From positions 434,001 through 498,000 of the forward strand of contig NZ_BMGS01000001.1 in NCBI RefSeq assembly GCF_014640315.1: a stretch of 64,000 nt of DNA, given 5' to 3'. The notes under the pieces were generated by a model. That model searched no databases. It was not told the DNA's origin and saw only the letters and a program-made list of their open reading frames with translations. Positions 23,594 to 32,646 of the stretch are shown here, piece by piece (within the stretch, counting starts at the first letter, position 1; each line of letters begins with the position of its first letter). The DNA is from Hymenobacter glacieicola. Lineage in GTDB: Bacteria > Bacteroidota > Bacteroidia > Cytophagales > Hymenobacteraceae. The translations under genes and the position numbers were made by a program.

Positions 23594-25894
23594 TTATTTG
23601 GTAACCAGTTTGTCTACTTCGGCTTGGTTAACCTTCACAGGGTACTGGGCACGAAGCTGGTTGAGCCACTCTTTCTCCAGGTAGTTCTGGTAGTCGGAAG
23701 TGGCCTGGCCGCGGGCTTCAGCCAGGGTTTTGGGTCCGGCCGGCAGTTGCTTCTCCACCATGATGGCGTAGTAGCGGCCGTCCTGCTGGGTGGTGTAGGT
23801 GCCGGGGGCGCTGGTCAGGAATTGGTCTACCGCCTTGTTGTCGCCCTTCTGGAAGCTGCGCTGCTGCACCTGCACGGCTAGCGGGTTTTGGGAGTTCATC
23901 ATCTCCTCCAGCGCTGCGGGGTTAGTTGTCGTCAGTTCAAAGGCCACCTGAGCGGCAGCGGGCTTGCTTTCGGCCGTAGTGCGCAGGCGCTCGGCCGTTA
24001 CACCTTTGCCCCGCAGGTAAGCTGCTACCCGGTCGGCGCGGCGGCGAGCTAAGGCAGCCGTTTCGCCACGCTTCACCCGGCCTACTACGTTCACGCTCAG
24101 CGTCGGGTCAGCAGTAATTCGAGCCGCTACGTCGTCCAGGGCGGGTACAACTACCGGCAACTCCGCCGAGTTGGCGCGGAAGGCAACCGGGGCCGGCAGT
24201 GCGTTTTTCAGCTGATAACGGCCTGTTTTCTGGTACTGCTGGGCTTTGGCCAGCAGCTCCGGGCTGGCCGCGCTGATGACGGTAGCCTGCACCCGGGGTT
24301 CCCACTGATACTTGGCCTGGTTTTCCGTGAAGAACTTCTGCAGCCCTACAGTGTCCTCAATGGCCTTGCTCCACACTTTCTCGTCCATGAGCTGGAACAG
24401 CAGAATACCGTCGCGGTACTCCTTCACCAGCATGCGGTAGTCCTCGTACTTGGTTTCCAGATTGGCCTTTTCGTACTCGGTCAGGCTCTGGTCCACGTAC
24501 TGGTCATAAAGCTGCTGCATGGCAAAGCGGGCATCGGCCCCGGCGCGCGGCTTCTGGTTTTGCTGGGCATACGTCAGGAAGTCCGATACCAGGTAGGGCT
24601 TGCCACCGATGGTGAACAGCGTCTGGGCATCGCCGACGGTCTTTTTGCCCTTGGCGGGGGTAGGGGCCGGGGCAGTGTACTGGAAGCGGCCCGCTACCAG
24701 GGCGGTATCGGCCTTAGCGAAGGCGTAGTCTTTGCCGGCCTGATTTTCGGTGAAGTTGTTTTCCGTGCGCACGCGCTTCAGGAAGGCCGTGCGGTTCAGT
24801 TCCGAGCGAGAGTCCTTGGCAACCTTGCTTTTCAGCGTGGGCTCCATAGCCTCAAAGGACGGCACGGGCTGCTTTTCAATCAGCTTGATGATGTGCCAGC
24901 CGTAGGGCGTTTGCACGGGCTGGGAAATGTCGCCGGGCTTCTGCAGCTTAAAGGCTACCTCCTCAAAGCTCGGAATCATGCGGCCCGTCCCGAAGGGCGG
25001 CAACTCCCCGCCATTGGCGGCCGAGCCGGCATCTTCCGAGAACTGCCCCACCAGCTTTTCCCAGTTTTCGCCCCGGCGCGCCAAGCGGTTGTACAGCTCA
25101 TCCACCTTCTTACGAGCCGTAGCCGAATCAGCGGCGGGCATGCCCGGGGTAGCCCGAATCATCAGGTGAGCCACCTTGATTTCGCCCTGGGCCGGGCGCA
25201 CGTCATGTACCTTAATGATGTGGTAGCCAAAGCGCGTGCGCACTGGCTGCGACACCTGGCCGGCGGGTGTAGCGTAGGCCACCGACTCAAACGGATACAC
25301 CATTTGCATGGCCGTAAAGTAGCCGAGCTTGCCCCCGTTCTCGCGGGCCGAAGGGTCTTCGGAGGTTTCGCGCGCTACCTTGCCGAAGTCTTCGCCGCCG
25401 GTCACGCGCTGGCGCAGGGCCGTAATTTTCTGGTAGGCCGCCAGCGTGTCCTTGGGGGCGGCGTCGGGCTGCACGCGCACCAGAATGTGGGCGGCGTTTA
25501 CTTCCTTGCTGAGGCGGTCGTAGGCCTCGCGCACCAGCTTGTCAGTTACGCTTTTTTCCGTGAGGTAGGGCTGGGCCAGCTGCTGCTTGTAGCCCTCCAG
25601 CTCCCGCTTAAACGCCTGAGTAGTGTCCAGGCCTTTCTGCTCGGCGGCCAGCACTTTCAGTTTAAAGTTGGTGTAGAGGTCGAGGTATTCCTGTACGCTG
25701 GCTTTGGTGCCGTACTCCGGAGCCGAGCTGTTGTTTTTGCGGTAGACGTAGGCAAATTCCGAAGCGGGAACTTCCGTGTTGCCCAGTGTTTCCAGGGTCG
25801 GCGACTTGGCCGCAGTAGTTGGTTTGGAGGCCTGGCACCCGGCCAGGAGGAGAGCGGCCGCAGCGGTGCTGGCAAACAAAATGCGTTTATGCAT
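23594..25894 (-). CDS. Lipoprotein peptidylprolyl isomerase with OmpA-like insert
   Basis: This 766-residue lipoprotein (lipobox LLLAGC, Cys 19) has two parvulin domains, near 130-232 (NAAHILVRV, SEDPSARENGGKLGYFT) and 238-345 (KVAHLMIRA, SEDAGSAANGGELPPFGTGR). A helical region follows. An OmpA-like peptidoglycan-binding-type stretch lies around 570-660 (VAFRANSAELPVVVPALDDV, then LARRRADRVAAYLRGKGVTA). A final PPIase-like helical tail ends VDKLVTK. Parvulins plus OmpA-like domain suggest an envelope chaperone tethered near peptidoglycan. It is probably the PpiD/SurA counterpart of this phylum. The ATG at 25894 gives a normal lipoprotein leader. Confidence 0.9.
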   Translation of the reverse strand: MHKRILFASTAAAALLLAGCQASKPTTAAKSPTLETLGNTEVPASEFAYVYRKNNSSAPEYGTKASVQEYLDLYTNFKLKVLAAEQKGLDTTQAFKRELEGYKQQLAQPYLTEKSVTDKLVREAYDRLSKEVNAAHILVRVQPDAAPKDTLAAYQKITALRQRVTGGEDFGKVARETSEDPSARENGGKLGYFTAMQMVYPFESVAYATPAGQVSQPVRTRFGYHIIKVHDVRPAQGEIKVAHLMIRATPGMPAADSATARKKVDELYNRLARRGENWEKLVGQFSEDAGSAANGGELPPFGTGRMIPSFEEVAFKLQKPGDISQPVQTPYGWHIIKLIEKQPVPSFEAMEPTLKSKVAKDSRSELNRTAFLKRVRTENNFTENQAGKDYAFAKADTALVAGRFQYTAPAPTPAKGKKTVGDAQTLFTIGGKPYLVSDFLTYAQQNQKPRAGADARFAMQQLYDQYVDQSLTEYEKANLETKYEDYRMLVKEYRDGILLFQLMDEKVWSKAIEDTVGLQKFFTENQAKYQWEPRVQATVISAASPELLAKAQQYQKTGRYQLKNALPAPVAFRANSAELPVVVPALDDVAARITADPTLSVNVVGRVKRGETAALARRRADRVAAYLRGKGVTAERLRTTAESKPAAAQVAFELTTTNPAALEEMMNSQNPLAVQVQQRSFQKGDNKAVDQFLTSAPGTYTTQQDGRYYAIMVEKQLPAGPKTLAEARGQATSDYQNYLEKEWLNQLRAQYPVKVNQAEVDKLVTK

Positions 25895-26033
25895 ACAGAG
25901 AATAAGGAATCGGCAAAGCGGGTAATCCGGCCGGGAATGGCCCGGGTAGGGAAAAGCTACTGTTGCAATTTTACGGATTTTTTCGCGTAGCCGGAGCGGA
26001 ATCTAGCCGAACCCTAGCCCCCGGACGGGCCAT

Positions 26034-26064
26034 AAAAAAAGCACCCCGCGCACGGAGTGCTTTT
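26034..26064 (-). terminator. Terminator of the partner-switching operon
   Basis: AAAAGCAC-C-CCG pairs with CGG-A-GTGCTTTT, with a long T-run on the minus strand behind the kinase stop codon. Confidence 0.85.
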
Positions 26065-26089
26065 CTGATTACCAGACGCTAACGAGCAG

Positions 26090-26503
26090 CTAGCCAAGTT
26101 TCTTATACAGCCGGCACAGATTGTGGCCGGCGTGGGTCGTGAACTCTACCCGGTCCATGATGCGGTTAACCAGCATCATGCCTACCCCGCCTTTTTTGCC
26201 GATGCGCACGTACTCCTGTAAATCGGGCTCGTGGTAACTGGCGGGCGAGTACGACGTTAGATTTGTGTCCTCGATTTCGATGCCAAACTCTTTATTTACT
26301 ACCGCAACGCGTACGTCCAAAAACTGCGACTCGTCCTCACCGTTGCCGTGAATAATCAGGTTGGCTACTACCTCATCCACGGCTAGAATGATCTGGTTGA
26401 CCAGCAAGTCAGAGAGATGGTAACGTAGTAAAAAGTCGCTCACGAAATCACGCACCACCTTAAGGTTGCGGCGTGTGCAGCTGATTCGGATTGCGTGTTC
26501 CAT
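26090..26503 (-). CDS. RsbW/SpoIIAB-like anti-sigma kinase
   Basis: This 137-residue GHKL ATPase has the N box AVDEVVANLIIHGN, the G1-like EIEDTN segment (IEIEDTNLTSYSP) and a G2 loop IGKKGGVGMMLVNRIMDRVE. RsbW-type kinases phosphorylate a STAS partner and hold a target, classically a sigma factor. Bacteroidota lack sigma-B, so the target here is unknown. ATG 26503 gives the standard N-terminus; the longer frame to 26563 overlaps the STAS gene. It is the third gene of the operon, 25 bp behind the STAS gene. Confidence 0.9.
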   Translation of the reverse strand: MEHAIRISCTRRNLKVVRDFVSDFLLRYHLSDLLVNQIILAVDEVVANLIIHGNGEDESQFLDVRVAVVNKEFGIEIEDTNLTSYSPASYHEPDLQEYVRIGKKGGVGMMLVNRIMDRVEFTTHAGHNLCRLYKKLG

Positions 26504-26528
26504 TCCCCTCGATTGCTCAGATGAGCGA

Positions 26529-26858
26529 CTAAATAGCAGTAGCTTCTGCCTCCGACGGTACAATCGTCATCAGCGAGTCAAGTCCCAAAATCTCAAAAAC
26601 GTTGTGCACTTTCTCTTGCATGTTGAAAAAAACCAGCTTCACGCCCGCATCCTGAAAGCGCTGCAAATGCGAAATGAATACCCCTAAGCCGGCCGAAGAA
26701 ATGTAGTTCAGCCGCCGGCAGTCAATCAGTACTTTCTGGTTGTCAAGAATCTCAGCCTTATTAAGCTCAGTATCAAGAACTACGGACGAGCTGGCATCCA
26801 GCTCCCCATCCAGGCTCAGGGTAAGAGTATTTTCGGTTGATTGTTGAGTTATTTTCAT
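26529..26858 (-). CDS. STAS-domain anti-sigma factor antagonist
   Basis: This 109-residue single STAS domain has the fold pattern TLTLSLDGELDASSSVVLDT and the phosphorylatable serine site NYISSAGLGVFISHLQRF (Ser near 56-57). The late block KLVFFNMQEKVHNVFEILGL is typical of SpoIIAA/RsbV-type antagonists. In its unphosphorylated form it should bind the downstream kinase and release that kinase's target. It lies 14 bp behind the phosphatase gene, so the three genes are one operon. Confidence 0.93.
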   Translation of the reverse strand: MKITQQSTENTLTLSLDGELDASSSVVLDTELNKAEILDNQKVLIDCRRLNYISSAGLGVFISHLQRFQDAGVKLVFFNMQEKVHNVFEILGLDSLMTIVPSEAEATAI

Positions 26859-26872
26859 ACCTCCGTGCTACG

Positions 26873-28969
26873 TTAAAGGCTAGGTTCGGGTTGGGACGCT
26901 TTGAACTTAATGACCAGTAAAGTCTGGTCATCGTGCATGGGCTGACCCCGGCTGAACTCGTTCAGGTCAGCCAGAATCTGCTCCTTAATCTGGTCGGCAT
27001 CCAGGTAGTAGGTGCGCTCCAGCATCTGCTGCAGGCGCTCTTCCCCGTACTCCTCCTGGTCGGCACCCCGGGCTTCCACAATCCCGTCGGTGTAAATCAC
27101 CATTACGTCGCCGGGGTTATAGTCGTAAAACTGGTTTTTGATGTACTTCTCATACCCATCGTGGCGGATAATACCCAGGCCCAGCCCCGCCGTGCGGAAG
27201 TAGGAAACTTCTTCTTTAATGGAATGATAGTACAGCGTATGGCAGTGCCCGGCCCGCGCGAATACAAAGCCGCCGTGCTCATAATCAATGATGTAGAGCG
27301 ACGCCGTAATGAAGGCCGCCTTTTCCAGGCAGCGGGCCAGGGCGTTGTTGGCTTGCGCCATGAACTTGCTCGGCACTGGGAATTTTTCCCGCTCATTGCG
27401 GGCCAAGGGGTTTTCCTGCATCAGGGCGTGGAAAATCCCTTTCATCTGGGCCACGTGGAAGGCTGCCGTTACGCCTTTACCGGATACGTCGCCGATGAGC
27501 ACGGCCAGGCGCCGCCCGGGCAAGTGCAGAAAGTCATAGAAGTCGCCGCCTACTTCCGTGGCGGCCAGGGCGTGGGAGCTGATTTCAAACCAGTTGTCAA
27601 TCGGCAGATTCTTCGGAATCAGGCTGTCCTGCACGGCTGAGGCAATCTTCAGCTCGTCCTGCACCCGTTGGGTATCCAGGGAAGCCTGCACCAGCTGCAG
27701 GTTCTCGATGCTGAGCACGGTTTGGCTGGCGAAGGTTTGCAGAATGCTCTGGTTTTCCCGGTCGAAGCCCTGGGTAGAGGACTTCAGCATGTACAAGGAG
27801 CCGTACTGCCGCTTGCTGGAGCGCAGGGGCATCACAATAAGGGAACCGAAGGGCAGCTCCAGATTCCGGAAGCCGCTACTATTGGGCAGGTCATTGTTGA
27901 GGTACTCGATGTGGCCCAGGTTGTAGTCGGTGAGCAGGTGGCGAATGGCCAGGGCCTGCTCGGGGGCAATGTGGTAGTGCTGGCCCACGTACTCGTCCTC
28001 GGTGCTATCCAGCTCCAGCCACGCGGCATCGGCCTCCACCGTCTGAATGGCCGAATCGAAGAACATGCGGTACACTTCCTCCGCGTTCTGCCCGCGCTGA
28101 ATAAGCTGGGTAAGACGCTGCAGACTCAGGATTTCTTCCCGCTTCTGCTCAAAAACTCCCGCCGTGGGCAGGTTGAAAAACGTAACCAGCAAGCCCATAA
28201 TGGCAAAAAAGCTGGCCGAAAAGGCATTGAGAATCAGAAAGTCGTGCTGGGTGCCGGGTGCCAGTAGCTGCGGCCCCTGTGAAGTATGCAGAAAGTAAAA
28301 CACAAACACGGCCATGCTCAGAATGACGGCTAGCTGCAGCAGCACAGCTTCCAGCTTCTGGCGGCGGCTGAGGTAGGCTACCCACTTCTGATGGCTACTG
28401 ATGTAGGCGCCAAACGCGGCCAGCACGCCCAGCAGGGCAGTACCCAGCCCGAAGGGTGGCGACCAGGTGAAAAGCCGCAGCAGCAGCGTAACTCCCAGCA
28501 ACACTTCAAACCAGTTCCAGAGCTTCCGAAGCCGGGCCGAGGAGCGGAACAGCACCAAGGAGCGCCACACGTAAGTGGTGCGGGCCAGCAGTACCACGAA
28601 CAGCCCCACGTTCACGGTATATATGGCCGTAAAGGCCAGGGAGCTAGTGTTGGCCAGGTTCTGGCGAATAAGCTGCTGCAGCAAGTGCAAGCCCACGCAG
28701 GCCGTAGCCAGCAGGCCCGGGCCCAGCACCAAGCGGCGCAATAAGCCAATAAAGTCAAGGCCCCGCAGCCGGTCCGATACTACCCGCTCCTGCAGGAAAA
28801 CGGCAGTCGTGAAAATGGCTTGCAGCAGCAGCAGTAGCCAACCCGGTAGCGCCACTGCCTGCCCAAACAAGGTCGGATGCGCGTACAGCAGCGCGCAAGC
28901 TAATAGCCCTAGCCAGCTCAGAATAGAAAAGGGTAGCAGAAGAGAGTTCAGCTTCCGGGCAAACGACAT
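26873..28969 (-). CDS. Membrane GAF-SpoIIE PP2C phosphatase
   Basis: This 698-residue protein has an N-terminal membrane part with about seven to eight helices (residues 10-270), a GAF domain (about 285-430, ending QSILQTFASQTVLSIENLQL), and a SpoIIE/RsbU-type PP2C phosphatase domain (440-690). Metal and catalytic motifs are visible: ATEVGGDFYDF, VLIGDVSGKGVTAAF and MVIYTDGIVEARG, with PMHDDQTLLVIK at the end. It should dephosphorylate the STAS protein encoded next. The membrane domain probably senses an envelope or ligand signal. The start is ATG 28969. Confidence 0.93.
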   Translation of the reverse strand: MSFARKLNSLLLPFSILSWLGLLACALLYAHPTLFGQAVALPGWLLLLLQAIFTTAVFLQERVVSDRLRGLDFIGLLRRLVLGPGLLATACVGLHLLQQLIRQNLANTSSLAFTAIYTVNVGLFVVLLARTTYVWRSLVLFRSSARLRKLWNWFEVLLGVTLLLRLFTWSPPFGLGTALLGVLAAFGAYISSHQKWVAYLSRRQKLEAVLLQLAVILSMAVFVFYFLHTSQGPQLLAPGTQHDFLILNAFSASFFAIMGLLVTFFNLPTAGVFEQKREEILSLQRLTQLIQRGQNAEEVYRMFFDSAIQTVEADAAWLELDSTEDEYVGQHYHIAPEQALAIRHLLTDYNLGHIEYLNNDLPNSSGFRNLELPFGSLIVMPLRSSKRQYGSLYMLKSSTQGFDRENQSILQTFASQTVLSIENLQLVQASLDTQRVQDELKIASAVQDSLIPKNLPIDNWFEISSHALAATEVGGDFYDFLHLPGRRLAVLIGDVSGKGVTAAFHVAQMKGIFHALMQENPLARNEREKFPVPSKFMAQANNALARCLEKAAFITASLYIIDYEHGGFVFARAGHCHTLYYHSIKEEVSYFRTAGLGLGIIRHDGYEKYIKNQFYDYNPGDVMVIYTDGIVEARGADQEEYGEERLQQMLERTYYLDADQIKEQILADLNEFSRGQPMHDDQTLLVIKFKASQPEPSL

Positions 28970-29094
28970 GTAAATGGGAGTACTGGTATTCAGAGGCCGG
29001 AGAGGACGACAAATGGATGCCCAAGATACGCGGTGCGCACGAAAAGATACGCGTGCCCGCAGTATTTGACCGATGGGGCCTCATACGTGAAAGC

Positions 29095-29136
29095 GCAAAA
29101 AAAGCCGACCTTCTGGTAGTGGTCGGCTTTTTTTGC
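29095..29136. terminator. Strong terminator behind guaB
   Basis: GCAAAAAAAGCCGACC (29095-29110) pairs with GGTCGGCTTTTTTTGC (29121-29136). It ends guaB transcription on the minus strand. Confidence 0.92.
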
Positions 29137-29167
29137 ACTATTCTAAAGGTATTGGCACTGGAAAAAC

Positions 29168-30664
<1,497 letters not shown>

Positions 30665-30869
30665 TTATTGCCGGGTAAAATTACGGCGAATAATTGAGTT
30701 TCCGGTTTTTACCCGCTCTTTTCCTGTTGCCGTTCTGTTAAGTTCCGTTTCCGGCGCAACGCCAGCCGGGCAATAACGGACCCCCGCAAAACCCCACGGC
30801 CCCTTTCCCGGTTACTGCTGCCAGCCGCCTTGTTTCGGGGCGGGCATCCTTCACCTTTCCCCTCCATCC

Positions 30870-31715
30870 ATGGCAACCCCCAAAACCTGGTTTATTACCG
30901 GCGTCAGCACCGGTTTCGGCAAAGAGCTGGCTGAATACTGCCTCAGCCAGGGCGACAACGTAGCCGCTACCTTCCGCCAGCAGGAGCAGGCCGATGAATT
31001 CACCCAAAAAGCCGGCGAAAATGGCCGTGGCTTCGTCTGCGACGTGGTAAACGAGCCGCAGGTGCAGCAGGCCGTGCAGGCCGCTATTCAGCACTTCGGC
31101 CAGCTTGATGTGGTGGTAAACAATGCGGGCTACGGCTCGCTGGGCAGCATCGAAGAAATTGACGATGCCGAGGTACAGCGGCAGTTTGAGGTTAACGTAT
31201 TCGGGCCCCTGCGGGTGCTGCGGGCCGTGCTACCCCATCTGCGCGAGCGGAAAAGCGGCCATATCCTCAACATCACCAGCATTGGCGGGTTGAAAACCTT
31301 TCCGGGGGTAGGCGTCTACAACGCCAGCAAGTTTGCCCTCGAAGCCCTGGGCGAAAGCCTGGCCCAGCAGGTCGGCCCGTTGGGTATTCACGTCACCAAC
31401 ATCGAGCCCAGCGGCTTCCGTACCGACTGGGCCGGCCGCTCCGCCTCCTTCGTGGACACGGCCATTGAGGACTACCGCGCCACGGTAGGCGAGAACCTGA
31501 AAGGCATTCAGAGCTACAGCGGCCGCCAGCCCGGCGACCCCCAGCGCGCCGCCCGTATCATGTTCGACCTCGTACGCCAGGAAAACCCGCCCCTGCACTT
31601 GCCCCTGGGCAAAGCCGCCGTCAAAGGGGCCCGCGACAAATTCACGAGCCTGGTGAAAGAGCTGGAACAGGTTGCCGACCTAGGCGAATCCGCTGATTTC
31701 CCGGCCGGCGAGTAG
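30870..31715 (+). CDS. SDR family oxidoreductase
   Basis: This 281-residue classical SDR has TGVSTGFGKELA (NADP motif), NNAGYGSLG near 87-95, the catalytic Ser in NITSIGG, and YNASKFALEALGESLA with the YxxxK pair. The residues resemble those of the group that reduces steroid- or retinal-like and other hydrophobic substrates (the GYGxxG and ExSGxR features), but no substrate can be named. ATG 30870 gives the standard start. It is monocistronic, with a terminator behind it. Confidence 0.92.
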   Translation: MATPKTWFITGVSTGFGKELAEYCLSQGDNVAATFRQQEQADEFTQKAGENGRGFVCDVVNEPQVQQAVQAAIQHFGQLDVVVNNAGYGSLGSIEEIDDAEVQRQFEVNVFGPLRVLRAVLPHLRERKSGHILNITSIGGLKTFPGVGVYNASKFALEALGESLAQQVGPLGIHVTNIEPSGFRTDWAGRSASFVDTAIEDYRATVGENLKGIQSYSGRQPGDPQRAARIMFDLVRQENPPLHLPLGKAAVKGARDKFTSLVKELEQVADLGESADFPAGE

Positions 31716-31735
31716 AAGCTCAGTTATAGTTTAAG

Positions 31736-31777
31736 TACGAAAAAGCCGGTTACCCCAGGGTAACCGGCTTTTTCGTA
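31736..31777. terminator. Bidirectional terminator
   Basis: TACGAAAAAGCCGGTTACC pairs perfectly with GGTAACCGGCTTTTTCGTA. It lies between the SDR gene and the convergent OMP-like gene. Confidence 0.92.
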
Positions 31778-31800
31778 GTAGGCAGACGGGTAGGAGTCGG

Positions 31801-32463
31801 TTAGAACTTGGCCCCCACGCTGAGCTGCAGCTCCCGCACCCGGAACTCCGATTCGCTGCTGATGGCCCTACCCCGGTAGGTGCTCTCGAACTTAGAGGCT
31901 TCCGGAATCAGGACGTTGTAGGGCGTGTCGGAGGCAGTAAAGGACAGCAGCAGCCGGTCGGTGGTGTAATAGAGGCCGGGCTGGATAAAGCTGTAGCTGT
32001 AGCCTTTTTTGCTGAGGTTGATCATCTGGCCGAAGGAAACGCCCGGCATCAGGTGGCCCGACTCGCCCAGGTTGAACTGGTAGTGAATACCCCAGTCGAG
32101 GCGGGCCCGGGTGAGTAGGCGGCTGATATGCTCCCGGGAGTAGCTGGTAATGCCGGGGGCGGGAAAGCTTTCGGTGTAGCCGGTCTTGAAATTCAGTAGC
32201 TGCATATCCACGCCTACGGTGCCCGACAGCACTACCCGGTTGGAAAGCGGCTTAAACGCTTTTACATCGGCAAAACCGGAGTAGGTATCCCGCACCTGGG
32301 GCAGGCTTTCTTCCGTGCCGGAGTACGACATGGCGCGGAACTGCGTGATTTTAGGACCGGCCTCCAGGTACACCCGCCAACTGGCCGTATCCTGGGCCAC
32401 GCCCACATGGGCCGATAAACAAGCCAGGGCGCTCAGGGAAGCCAGGGTAAATTTTTTCTGCAT
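31801..32463 (-). CDS. Outer-membrane beta-barrel-like protein
   Basis: This 220-residue protein has a signal peptide (MQKKFTLASLSALACLSAHV, cleavage near VGVAQ) and a strand-rich body (SWRVYLEAGPKITQFRAM, LDWGIHYQFNLGESGHLMPG, GLYYTTDRLLLSFTASD) that ends in Phe (LSVGAKF), as outer-membrane barrels do. It is probably a PorT/OmpA-N-like small barrel. No function can be assigned. The frame extends to 32571, but the leader starting at ATG 32463 is clearly correct. Confidence 0.78.
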   Translation of the reverse strand: MQKKFTLASLSALACLSAHVGVAQDTASWRVYLEAGPKITQFRAMSYSGTEESLPQVRDTYSGFADVKAFKPLSNRVVLSGTVGVDMQLLNFKTGYTESFPAPGITSYSREHISRLLTRARLDWGIHYQFNLGESGHLMPGVSFGQMINLSKKGYSYSFIQPGLYYTTDRLLLSFTASDTPYNVLIPEASKFESTYRGRAISSESEFRVRELQLSVGAKF

Positions 32464-32646
32464 GCTATAAAAAGAAGGGGTGGCTACGTAAGAACCTGCC
32501 TCGAAGGCCCGTGCCCACAAGACAACCCCATGCGCCACATCCCTTAATCGGGCCCCGGATAAATAAGGCATTGCCAGCTAGCAGCGCAGCGGTGGGTGCT
32601 TCGACTCAAGGCCCAGCCCACTTTCAGGCACACCGGAACGCTTGGC

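Noticed and set aside
24560..25990. 476-residue rightward frame opposite the large PPIase gene
   Set aside because: Antisense shadow of a well supported lipoprotein gene.
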